Made by a program: the position numbers and the translations under genes. From assembly GCA_947089425.1 (NCBI GenBank), contig CAMUKG010000006.1:1-64000 (forward strand): 64,000 bases of DNA, written 5' to 3'. Under the pieces are notes generated by a model. That model made no database searches. It was not told the DNA's origin and was given only the letters and a program-made list of their open reading frames with translations. This DNA is from an uncultured Clostridia bacterium (lineage in GTDB: Bacteria; Bacillota; Clostridia; Christensenellales; Pumilibacteraceae). Shown piece by piece: positions 41,049-49,153 of the stretch; the first letter of the stretch is position 1; the number at the start of each line of letters is the position of its first letter.

Positions 41049-41455
41049 TGCGAAAAATAGATGATTGTAAAATTTTTGGTTTAACGCAAATAGGTGACGA
41101 AAGGGGTAATCTTATTGTCATAGAAGGAAAATCGCAAATTCCTTTTGAAATAAAACGACTTTTTTATATATTCGGAACAGATTCAAACGCAACACGCGGC
41201 GAACATGCTAATATAAATTCCGAGTTTATAATGATATGCGTTTCCGGAAGTTGTAAAGTAAGGCTTTTTGACGGCTATGCTGAAAGTATTATGTGTTTGA
41301 AAAGTCCCGACTGCGCGTTGTATATACCGAAAATGATTTGGAAAGAAATGTTTGACTTTTCGAAAAATTGCGTTTTGTTGGTTTTATCGAATATGCCTTA
41401 TGACGCAAAGGAGTATATTCGCGACAAAAACGAATATATAAACAGGAATCGATAA
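41048..41455 (+). CDS. FdtA/QdtA-like sugar 3,4-ketoisomerase, altered active site
   Basis: A 135-aa cupin of the WxcM/FdtA family, which convert dTDP-4-keto-6-deoxyglucose to the 3-keto form. The beta-barrel pattern is preserved (GDERGNLIVIEG, IKRLFYIFG, SGSCKVRLFDG, CALYIPKMIWKEMFDF). The usual RGxHAHKxxxQ motif, however, reads RGEHANINSEF (50-60): the first histidine (H53) is kept, but the second catalytic histidine is N55 and the glutamine is missing. Either the chemistry differs or the protein is no longer a classical isomerase. It sits between the FdtB-like aminotransferase and a glycosyltransferase with 1-nt overlaps. Confidence 0.78.
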   Translation: MRKIDDCKIFGLTQIGDERGNLIVIEGKSQIPFEIKRLFYIFGTDSNATRGEHANINSEFIMICVSGSCKVRLFDGYAESIMCLKSPDCALYIPKMIWKEMFDFSKNCVLLVLSNMPYDAKEYIRDKNEYINRNR

Positions 41456-42480
41456 TGACTAATTTTTGTACGCTGTTTGACAGCAATTATTTGGATAAGG
41501 CGTTGGCATTGTATGGCTCGTTGAAAAAGACATGCAACGAGTTTTTGCTTTACGTAATGTGTTTTGACGAAAGAGCGTATAACGTTTTAATAGATTTGGA
41601 TTATAGAGAAATCATTCCGTCAAAGTTAGTCGATTTTGAAACGCCGGAATTGCTTTCCGTGAAAAATATGCGTTCGAAAGCCGAATATTGTTGGACCTGC
41701 ACTCCGGCTGTGATAAACTATTTCTTGGATAAATATGAATTAAGCGAACTCACTTATATAGATGCCGATTTATACTTTTTTGCTGACCCGAACATACTTA
41801 TCGACGAAATAAAAACTGATAATGCTAATGTTGGCATAATCGAACATAGGTTCGAAAATTATGAAAAAAATCAGCATGCGGGAAAATATTGCGTTGAATT
41901 TAATTATTTTGATAATTCTCCTAGGGCAAGACAAGTTCTTGCATGGTGGAAAGAACGGTGTTTGGAATGGTGTTACCATAAATATGAGCAAGCAACCGAC
42001 GAGCATTGCGAGAGATATGGCGACCAAAAGTATTTGGAACAATTTGAAAAATTATTCGGCGGAATTCATGTTATTGCAAATTTAGGCGGGGGAGTTGCTC
42101 CTTGGAATTTACGTCAATACAGTCTTGCGCATGCAAGTGGAGAACAAATTGAACTTACGTTAAAAAAAACAGGAACAAGCATGCCTCTGATATTTTATCA
42201 TTATCAAAATTTAAAATATATATCGCAGTATAAAGTAAATATCAATTCTCAGACGAAAGATAAAAAACTTAAAAATGCTATTTATTACCCGTATTTGGAA
42301 GAAGTTACAAAAATTCGAGAAATGCTTTGTAAGCGTTATAATATAGATATGGGATTCAGAAAAAGTTATTCGAGCAATAAGGTTAAAGCGTTTATTCAAA
42401 AATATATTATGCCTTATAAAGTTAAATATTTATCGGATATAATCGATATTAAAAAATTAATGAGGAAATCGGAAGAATGA
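41455..42480 (+). CDS. Putative glycosyltransferase, GT-A fold
   Basis: A 341-aa protein resembling nucleotide-diphospho-sugar transferases (GT8-like). The N-terminal half has a Rossmann-like nucleotide-binding pattern (FCTLFDSNYLDKALALYGSL), and YIDADLYFFADP gives the metal-binding DxD (D103, D105). A histidine near the end of the core (FYHYQNLKY) could complete the metal site. The C-terminal tail is basic. Codon use is AT-rich. The sugar transferred is unknown. It overlaps the next gene by 4 nt. Confidence 0.8.
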   Translation: MTNFCTLFDSNYLDKALALYGSLKKTCNEFLLYVMCFDERAYNVLIDLDYREIIPSKLVDFETPELLSVKNMRSKAEYCWTCTPAVINYFLDKYELSELTYIDADLYFFADPNILIDEIKTDNANVGIIEHRFENYEKNQHAGKYCVEFNYFDNSPRARQVLAWWKERCLEWCYHKYEQATDEHCERYGDQKYLEQFEKLFGGIHVIANLGGGVAPWNLRQYSLAHASGEQIELTLKKTGTSMPLIFYHYQNLKYISQYKVNINSQTKDKKLKNAIYYPYLEEVTKIREMLCKRYNIDMGFRKSYSSNKVKAFIQKYIMPYKVKYLSDIIDIKKLMRKSEE

Positions 42481-43577
42481 TTAAAACGCTTTTAATAACA
42501 AATATCCCGGCTCCTTATACAGTCGATTTTTTCAATGAGCTTGGAAAGAAAGTAGAGCTGACCGTATTGTTTGAAGGCGAGACGTCTAAAGAACGGAATG
42601 CTCATTGGTATTCCGAAAAGGTATGTAATTTTACATGTTTCTATTTGGATAAACAAGCAAAAAATGCCGTAAAAAATTTTTTAAACGAAAACTATGACAT
42701 TATTATAGTCGGTAATTATTCGTCGCCGGTAGGAAGAAAATCCATTCGATACATGAAGAAAAAAAAATTGCCGTTTTACATTCATGTTGACGGCGGAATT
42801 ATCAATAATGACAGTTGGTTGAAATTTAAAATAAAAAAATACTTTCTTTCAGCTGCTGCGGGCTTTTTTTCATCGGGCGAACAAACCAACAAATATATCG
42901 AGCATTACTGTAATAATCCTAAGATACTTACTTATCCGTTTACTTCCGTTCGTAAATCCGCATTTTGCGACACAACGCTTTTACATGAGCAAAAAGCTAA
43001 GTTAAGAAACGGAGATATTTATAAAGAGGAATTTGTCGCGCTCTTTGTAGGGCAGTTCATTCACAGAAAAGGTTTGGATATCTTGATTGAGGCTGCAAAG
43101 CTTATTCGCCATGATATAGGCGTTTATTGTTTGGGCGGTCGTCCGTCGGAAGAGCTTATTGCACAAGTAAATGAAGCAAATTTAAAAAACGTACATTTTT
43201 TGGATTTTATCCCTCCTGAAAAAGTTTTAACGGAAATGAGACTTGCCGATGTGTTGGTTTTTCCAACAAGATACGATATTTGGGGATTAGTTGTAAACGA
43301 GGCATTATCGCAAGGAACTCCGGTTATATCTACGGATAAGTCGGTGGCAGCTCTCGAACTGATAAAAAACAATTATAATGGAAAAATTATAAAATCCGAA
43401 AATGCAAAAGAGTTGGCTGAGGCGCTCAATTGCGTATTTAGCAATGTAAATGCGCTGAATGAAATGAGTTCGCGTTGTGTTGAATCTGTGTCTGATTATT
43501 CCATAGAGAATATGGCTGAAATTTATTATAACAATATTCTTAAATTTATAGAGAGCAGAAAAATTAGCATAAAATGA
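42477..43577 (+). CDS. Glycosyltransferase, family 4 (GT-B)
   Basis: A 366-aa GT-B glycosyltransferase. The N-terminal acceptor domain begins LLITNIPAPYTVDFFNELGK. The C-terminal domain has ALFVGQFIHRKGLDILIEAA, then the E-x7-E motif region LVFPTRYDIWGLVVNEALSQ and GTPVIST. A nine-A run (42759-42767) encodes the lysines of YMKKKKLPF. AT-rich codon use suggests recent acquisition. It overlaps the following LicD gene by 4 nt; acceptor and donor are not known. Confidence 0.85.
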   Translation: MIKTLLITNIPAPYTVDFFNELGKKVELTVLFEGETSKERNAHWYSEKVCNFTCFYLDKQAKNAVKNFLNENYDIIIVGNYSSPVGRKSIRYMKKKKLPFYIHVDGGIINNDSWLKFKIKKYFLSAAAGFFSSGEQTNKYIEHYCNNPKILTYPFTSVRKSAFCDTTLLHEQKAKLRNGDIYKEEFVALFVGQFIHRKGLDILIEAAKLIRHDIGVYCLGGRPSEELIAQVNEANLKNVHFLDFIPPEKVLTEMRLADVLVFPTRYDIWGLVVNEALSQGTPVISTDKSVAALELIKNNYNGKIIKSENAKELAEALNCVFSNVNALNEMSSRCVESVSDYSIENMAEIYYNNILKFIESRKISIK

Positions 43578-44407
43578 AAAGACTTAATTTAAACGAAATA
43601 AAAAATATAGAGCTTGAAATTCTTGTGGCTTTTGATTCCGTGTGCAGAGAACATAATTTGAGATACGGTTTATCGGGCGGAACATTGTTAGGCGCAATAC
43701 GTCACGAAGGATTTATACCGTGGGACGACGATATAGATGTTGTAATGCCGCGCCCTGATTATGAAAAACTTATTGTTCTTTCCGATAAGGCATTTGGAAA
43801 CAAATTGTTTTTTTCCACACCTAAAACAGATTCAAGCACAGTTCATGCTTACGGGAAGTTATTCGATATGGAAACGGAGTTGATTGAATTTCCAAAAGGT
43901 AAACGACTTAAATCGCACGTTTATATTGATATTTTCCCTTTAGACGGATTACCTGCTGACGTTAAGAAAAACAGCAAACATCGAAAAAAAGTAAGAAAGC
44001 GCATGCTGACTTTGTACGCATATAAAATTGCCAAAAACAAATTGAACGAAAAAATGAATTTTTTCAAACGCCTTATGTGGCGGTGCATCTGCATTATCAA
44101 TGCTTTATTGCCTAAGCAGTATTTAAACAACAGAATAAATAGACTTGTAAACAAATATGAATTTGATAGCTCCGAGTATAACGGCATGATAGTCGGGGGA
44201 TATGGCGACAGAGAAGTAATGGAAAAAGATGTTTATGTTTTTGATAGAAAAGTAGTTTTCGAAGGAAAAGAGTTTTCTGCGCCTAACAAAACGGAGCTGT
44301 ATCTTGAACGCATATATGGCGATTATATGAAACTACCTCCCGAAGAAGACAGACACAGTCATGATAATGAGGCGTATGTTCTCGATTCGACATTAAATGA
44401 AATATAA
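43574..44407 (+). CDS. LicD-family phosphotransferase
   Basis: A 277-aa stand-alone LicD protein. The motif GLSGGTLLGAIRHEGFIPWD and the following D51-D53/D55 form the metal-binding nucleotidyltransferase-like site. The C-terminus has the usual YGDYMKLPPEEDRHSH. LicD proteins attach phosphocholine, phosphoribitol or related groups from CDP-activated donors to surface glycans. A CDP-donor enzyme is encoded 2 kb downstream (46.3 kb). Compared with this protein the HAD-linked LicD at 34-35 kb has GGG in place of GDY at the C-terminal motif. Confidence 0.9.
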   Translation: MKRLNLNEIKNIELEILVAFDSVCREHNLRYGLSGGTLLGAIRHEGFIPWDDDIDVVMPRPDYEKLIVLSDKAFGNKLFFSTPKTDSSTVHAYGKLFDMETELIEFPKGKRLKSHVYIDIFPLDGLPADVKKNSKHRKKVRKRMLTLYAYKIAKNKLNEKMNFFKRLMWRCICIINALLPKQYLNNRINRLVNKYEFDSSEYNGMIVGGYGDREVMEKDVYVFDRKVVFEGKEFSAPNKTELYLERIYGDYMKLPPEEDRHSHDNEAYVLDSTLNEI

Positions 44408-44419
44408 TAGGAGACACAA

Positions 44420-45289
44420 ATGAAAGGGATTATCTTAGCGGGCGGGAGAGGGACGCGTTTATATCCTATGACGAAAGCGATATCCAAGCAGTTATTGCCT
44501 ATTTACGATAAGCCGCTGATTTATTATCCGTTGTCGGTATTATTACTCGCTTCGATTCGGGATATACTTATTATTGCCGACCCGAATTTTATAAATTTAT
44601 ATAAAGAACTGTTGGGCGACGGACATGAAATCGGCGTAAATATGGAATATTGTGTGCAGGACAGTCCGAGAGGGCTTGCCGATGCATTTATATTAGGCGA
44701 AGAGTTTATCGGGAAAGATAAAGTATGTCTTATTTTGGGAGACAATGTATTTTTCGGACCTGATTTGACCGAGATATTGTTGAAGGCAAAAAAACGGGAA
44801 AGCGGTGCAACTATATTCGGATATCTTGTGAATAATCCAAGCGAATTTGGAGTTGTAGAATTCGATAGTAACAATAGGGTATTGTCAATAGAAGAAAAAC
44901 CGCAATTTCCAAAATCAAATTATGCGGTTCCGGGACTATATTTTTACGATAATTCTGTGGTGGAAATTGCTAAACATATAAAACCGTCTTTTAGAGGCGA
45001 AATAGAAATAACATCGGTTAATAACGAATATTTACGTCGCGGGCAATTAAATGTTGAGCTGTTTGAACGCGGAATGGCTTGGCTTGACACAGGTACGCCG
45101 TCCGGGTTGTATAAAGCGGGAGCGTTTGTAAAAACTGTTCAGGAAATGCAGGGATTTTATGTATCTTGTATCGAAGAAATTGCTTGGCGACGGGGATTTA
45201 TCGATACGAATCAGTTGCTAAAACTCGGGAATGGCATGAAGCAAACGGAATATGGACAATATTTAATATCTCTTGCAAAGGGGTGTTGA
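44420..45289 (+). CDS. rmlA: Glucose-1-phosphate thymidylyltransferase
   Basis: A 289-aa enzyme that joins glucose-1-phosphate and dTTP to dTDP-glucose. The signature [20 protein letters not shown] and [20 protein letters not shown] is at 3-42. [20 protein letters not shown] and [12 protein letters not shown] are also typical of RmlA. The ATG follows TAATAGGAGACACAA. Its product feeds rmlB directly downstream and then probably the FdtA/FdtB-like pair. Codon use is AT-rich, unlike rmlB. Confidence 0.95.
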   Translation: MKGIILAGGRGTRLYPMTKAISKQLLPIYDKPLIYYPLSVLLLASIRDILIIADPNFINLYKELLGDGHEIGVNMEYCVQDSPRGLADAFILGEEFIGKDKVCLILGDNVFFGPDLTEILLKAKKRESGATIFGYLVNNPSEFGVVEFDSNNRVLSIEEKPQFPKSNYAVPGLYFYDNSVVEIAKHIKPSFRGEIEITSVNNEYLRRGQLNVELFERGMAWLDTGTPSGLYKAGAFVKTVQEMQGFYVSCIEEIAWRRGFIDTNQLLKLGNGMKQTEYGQYLISLAKGC

Positions 45290-45290
45290 C

Positions 45291-46316
45291 ATGAAGAAAA
45301 CAATTATCGTTACGGGCGGCGCGGGCTTTATAGGTAGCAACTTTATTTTTTACATGCTAAAAAAGTATCCGAATTACCGCGTGGCATGTTTGGATAAGTT
45401 AACGTATGCGGGGAATCTTTCCACGCTCGCTTCCGTTATAAATAACGAAAATTTTCGTTTCGTGAAAGAGGACATTTGCAACCGCGAAGCCGTTTTTTCT
45501 CTATTCGAGGCGGAGAAACCCGATATTGTAGTTAACTTTGCCGCCGAGAGTCATGTGGACAGAAGCATAGAAAATCCGAGCGTGTTTTTGCAGACGAATA
45601 TTATAGGCACCGCAACGCTTATGGACGCGTGCCGAAAGTACGGAATAAAACGGTTTCATCAGGTTTCTACTGACGAGGTGTATGGCGATTTGCCTCTCGA
45701 CCGTCCCGATTTGTTCTTTACCGAACAAACGCCCATTCACACGTCGAGTCCGTACTCGTCGAGCAAGGCTTCCGCCGACCTTTTGGCTTTGGCGTATTAC
45801 AGAACTTACGGGCTTGCCGTGAGCGTCAGCAGATGTTCGAATAACTACGGACCGTATCACTTTCCCGAAAAGCTTATTCCGCTCATGATTGCAAACGCTT
45901 TAAACGACAAGCCGCTTCCCGTTTACGGCAAAGGTGAAAACGTTCGCGATTGGCTTTATGTGGAAGACCATTGCAAAGCGATAGACCTTATTATTCACAA
46001 AGGCAAAGCGGGCGAGGTTTACAATATTGGCGGACACAACGAAATGCGTAATATCGACATAGTGAAAATTATTTGTCGAGAACTCGGAAAGCCCGAAAGT
46101 CTTATAACTTACGTCGCCGACCGCAAAGGTCACGACATGCGCTACGCTATCGACCCTACGAAAATTCACAGCGAACTCGGTTGGCTTCCCGAAACGAAAT
46201 TCGAGGACGGCATTAAAAAGACTATACAATGGTATCTCGACAACCGCGAATGGTGGGAGACTATAATTTCGGGCGAATACAAAGACTATTACGAAAAGAT
46301 GTACGGGAACAGATAG
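45291..46316 (+). CDS. rmlB: dTDP-glucose 4,6-dehydratase
   Basis: A 341-aa extended SDR producing dTDP-4-keto-6-deoxyglucose. NAD-binding VTGGAGFIGSNFIFYM, the VDRSIENPSVF stretch, the catalytic STDEVYGDL (Asp-Glu) and YSSSKASADLLALAY (Tyr-x3-Lys) are present. The ATG at 45291 lies behind AAAGGGG; the in-frame TTG at 45273 falls inside rmlA and is not needed. No dehydrating partner for rhamnose (RmlC, RmlD) is present, so the product more likely goes to an amino sugar. Codon use matches the core genome rather than its AT-rich neighbours. Confidence 0.96.
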   Translation: MKKTIIVTGGAGFIGSNFIFYMLKKYPNYRVACLDKLTYAGNLSTLASVINNENFRFVKEDICNREAVFSLFEAEKPDIVVNFAAESHVDRSIENPSVFLQTNIIGTATLMDACRKYGIKRFHQVSTDEVYGDLPLDRPDLFFTEQTPIHTSSPYSSSKASADLLALAYYRTYGLAVSVSRCSNNYGPYHFPEKLIPLMIANALNDKPLPVYGKGENVRDWLYVEDHCKAIDLIIHKGKAGEVYNIGGHNEMRNIDIVKIICRELGKPESLITYVADRKGHDMRYAIDPTKIHSELGWLPETKFEDGIKKTIQWYLDNREWWETIISGEYKDYYEKMYGNR

Positions 46317-46327
46317 GAGACTAATTG

Positions 46328-47050
46328 ATGAGTAATTATGCTTTGATTTTTGCAGGCGGGACAGGACAACGGATGAACTCAAAAAGCTTACCTAAGCAGT
46401 TTTTGAGTATACATGGTAAACCTATTATTATGCATACGATTTTGCAGTTTGAAAACAGCAAGAATATTTGCGGAATTGTAGTTGTTTGTTTAGAATCTTA
46501 TATCGCCAAATTACGTGATTTGTTAACTGAATATGGAATAAATAAGGTTATGGGGGTGGTACCGGGAGGCAATAACGGACAACAGTCGATATATAATGGA
46601 TTGAACTTTTTATTTGAAAGAATTAAGGGCGATGACATCGTTCTTATTCATGACGGTGTACGCCCGCTTATAGAACATAAGTTGATTACTGAAAATATAA
46701 ATTGCGTAAAGAAAAACGGTAATGCAATTACGGTTTCGCGAGCAATAGAAACAGTGGTTTTAGTTGAAAATGATAATGTGACAGCCATAGAAAACCGCGA
46801 AAAATGTTTCTATGCAAAGGCTCCTCAATCTTTTTATTTTAAAGATATTTACGATTGCCATAATAAAGCAGTCGCAGAGAAAAGGTATAATTTTATAGAT
46901 TCCGCGACAATGATGCAACATTACGGTTATAAATTATTTACTGTTTTGGGAGATTCCAATAATATAAAAATTACTACGCAAATGGATTATTTTATGTTTA
47001 AGGGGATGCTAGACTCTAAGGAACTCAGCCAAATGAAGGTGAAACTATGA
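46328..47050 (+). CDS. IspD/TarI-like cytidylyltransferase
   Basis: A 240-aa enzyme of the IspD family that activates a sugar- or polyol-phosphate with CTP. The N-terminus LIFAGGTGQRMNSKSLPKQF and HDGVRPLIEHKLI are the family motifs. TarI and Bcs1 relatives make CDP-ribitol for teichoic-acid or capsule phosphodiester units, and the nearby LicD genes would be the logical users. The ATG at 46328 follows TAGGAGACTAATTG; an in-frame TTG precedes it. It could instead be IspD of the isoprenoid pathway, but the capsule context argues against this. The start of the next gene overlaps by 4 nt. Confidence 0.85.
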   Translation: MSNYALIFAGGTGQRMNSKSLPKQFLSIHGKPIIMHTILQFENSKNICGIVVVCLESYIAKLRDLLTEYGINKVMGVVPGGNNGQQSIYNGLNFLFERIKGDDIVLIHDGVRPLIEHKLITENINCVKKNGNAITVSRAIETVVLVENDNVTAIENREKCFYAKAPQSFYFKDIYDCHNKAVAEKRYNFIDSATMMQHYGYKLFTVLGDSNNIKITTQMDYFMFKGMLDSKELSQMKVKL

Positions 47051-48045
47051 CTGAATTTAAACGTATTATTGCCGAAACGGTTTGTATTGAACAGTTAAAA
47101 AATAACACGATAATGATAACCGGAGCAACGGGAACTATAGGTTCGTATTTACTTGAGTTATTATTGTATTATAATGCAGAATGTAATGCAGGAATTCAAA
47201 TAATTTGTCCTGTGCGTAGGCTTCCCGAAAAGTCGAATGCTTTGAGATTCCTTGACAGTGTAAAATGGATTGAGTATGATTTTACAAAAGAATTAACACT
47301 GAATTGCCATGTTGATTATTTAATTCATTGCGCAGGACCTACGCGCTCTAAAGAAATGATAGAGCGACCCGTTGATACAATAGGCGCAATAGTTTTGGGA
47401 ACCGAAAATATGTTAAAATTTTTTCGTAAGAACGGGCGTAAAAGTTTTTTATATCTTTCTACCGTTGAAATTTACGGGGAGAATTTTAATACGGAAAAGA
47501 AGTTTTATGAGGATACCTTAGGTGCTGTTAATACGCTTGATATTAGAAGCAGTTATCCTGAGGCGAAGAGATTGGCTGAAACTCTTTGTATGGCTTATGC
47601 TTCACAGTACGGTCTACCTATAAAAATTTCGAGACTTTCGCAAATTTTGGGAGTTGGCAAAAATGATAACCGATTGATAGCTTATTTATGTGACTGTGCG
47701 CGTAACAAAAAACAAATTGTTTTGAAGTCTGACGGTAAAGCTATTAAAGCATATTGTTATGTTGCAGACTGTGTTTCTGCGTTAATTTATATTCTTGTAA
47801 ACGGCGATAATACGGCGTATAATGTAGCCGACACTAACTTAATTTTGTCGGTACGCGCTATTGCAGAGTTTGTATCGAAACGTTACATAGGTGAAGATGT
47901 TTTAATAGAAAATACGCAAACGAAAATGTATCCTAAAAGTAGTAGTTTAATAATGAATACCGACAAACTTTGCAAATTGGGGTGGCATCCGATGTTTAAA
48001 ATAGAGGAAGCGTTTGATGCCCTAATATTGAAAACGGTTTATTAA
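47047..48045 (+). CDS. NAD-dependent epimerase/dehydratase (extended SDR)
   Basis: A 332-aa SDR acting on a nucleotide-activated sugar. It has the NAD loop MITGATGTIGSYLLELLL, a YLSTVEIYGENFN stretch and the Tyr-x3-Lys motif in SSYPEAKRLAETLC. It is coupled by a 4-nt overlap to the cytidylyltransferase, so the likely substrate is the CDP-activated compound or its precursor. In H. influenzae Bcs1 a cytidylyltransferase is fused to a reductase that makes CDP-ribitol; here the second protein is of the extended rather than the classical SDR type, so the reaction may differ. Confidence 0.82.
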   Translation: MTEFKRIIAETVCIEQLKNNTIMITGATGTIGSYLLELLLYYNAECNAGIQIICPVRRLPEKSNALRFLDSVKWIEYDFTKELTLNCHVDYLIHCAGPTRSKEMIERPVDTIGAIVLGTENMLKFFRKNGRKSFLYLSTVEIYGENFNTEKKFYEDTLGAVNTLDIRSSYPEAKRLAETLCMAYASQYGLPIKISRLSQILGVGKNDNRLIAYLCDCARNKKQIVLKSDGKAIKAYCYVADCVSALIYILVNGDNTAYNVADTNLILSVRAIAEFVSKRYIGEDVLIENTQTKMYPKSSSLIMNTDKLCKLGWHPMFKIEEAFDALILKTVY

Positions 48046-48047
48046 CA

Positions 48048-49139
48048 ATGGCAATATATATAACGTTTTATATAGGAATAATTATAACGGGTTTGATTTT
48101 TTCTAAAAAAAAGAATCAAAAATATTTCAGCCGTCTTTTTTGTAATTTGGTTTTCATTGTAATGTCTCTTATTACGTGTTTGAGAGGAATAAGCGTAGGA
48201 GAAGATACGGCGCATTATGTCGAGTGGTTTCAGGAGTATTGTGCAATGCCTTCAATTACGTCGTTGTTTAATTATGAACGCGACGTAGAAATAGGATACA
48301 GTTTAATCAATTATTCGATTTCAAGAATAACAGATAAACCGCAAGTATTGATAGCGGTTATGGCTCTTATAATAAATTTTCTTCATATTCGGTTTATACG
48401 ACTCAATTCAAAGAACGTTTATTCAAGTATGGCTTTATATTTGTCGTTGAATTTCTTTTTTACGTCAATGAATTCTTGGCGACAGTTCATTGCTATGGGA
48501 ATTTGTTTCTGGATGTTTCCGTTGCTGTTAAAACGCAAATATATTAAGTCTCTTTTAGTTTTATTATGTGCGTTTTGTTTCCATGATACTGTAATAATAT
48601 TCGGATTCGCTATCTTTGTTTGTGCATTGTTTAATCATAAAAAAAATAGACTTATTTTATTGATTATTGCAGGAATAATTTCGTTTTTCGCTTTGCCGCT
48701 TTTAATAAAGATTGTTCTAAAAATTTTACCCGCATATGAGTCGTATTTTCAAGGCGAAGGAGGTGGATATTTCGGAGAATTGGAATTGCTTTTTATAATT
48801 ATTCAGTTTGTTATTATTATGATGACATTGTTAAATAAATATTTACGTGAAGATAAAAGGATTACTTTGCTGTCGTCTCTTTTATTATGCAATATTTTGA
48901 TTTCGTTTTATGGTTTGCGTATTCCGCATATTTTCAGATTGAATTTTTATTTTAAGTATTTTTTAATTATAATGATACCGGAATTGATTTTTAAATTTGA
49001 AAACAGCGGCAAAAAATATATGTCGTTGATAACTCGGAGAATTACACTCATAGGTTGCTGTTTATTATTCGGATACTATATTAGTACAAATCCCGGTAAT
49101 GTTGTTCCTTATAAAACGTTTGTGCGCCTTTACAAGTAG
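48048..49139 (+). CDS. EpsG-family polysaccharide polymerase (Wzy-like)
   Basis: A 363-aa membrane protein with about ten hydrophobic segments. The N-terminal part (TCLRGISVGEDTAHYVEWFQ) and MNSWRQFIAMGICFWMF are typical of the EpsG family, polymerases of repeat units on the outer face of the membrane. The C-terminus ends NPGNVVPYKTFVRLYK. It starts 2 nt after the SDR stop. The operon has EpsG plus a Wzx flippase, so assembly is of the Wzx/Wzy type; no chain-length regulator (Wzz or Wze) gene is seen here. Confidence 0.88.
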   Translation: MAIYITFYIGIIITGLIFSKKKNQKYFSRLFCNLVFIVMSLITCLRGISVGEDTAHYVEWFQEYCAMPSITSLFNYERDVEIGYSLINYSISRITDKPQVLIAVMALIINFLHIRFIRLNSKNVYSSMALYLSLNFFFTSMNSWRQFIAMGICFWMFPLLLKRKYIKSLLVLLCAFCFHDTVIIFGFAIFVCALFNHKKNRLILLIIAGIISFFALPLLIKIVLKILPAYESYFQGEGGGYFGELELLFIIIQFVIIMMTLLNKYLREDKRITLLSSLLLCNILISFYGLRIPHIFRLNFYFKYFLIIMIPELIFKFENSGKKYMSLITRRITLIGCCLLFGYYISTNPGNVVPYKTFVRLYK

Positions 49140-49153
49140 GTAAGATTTAGAAT

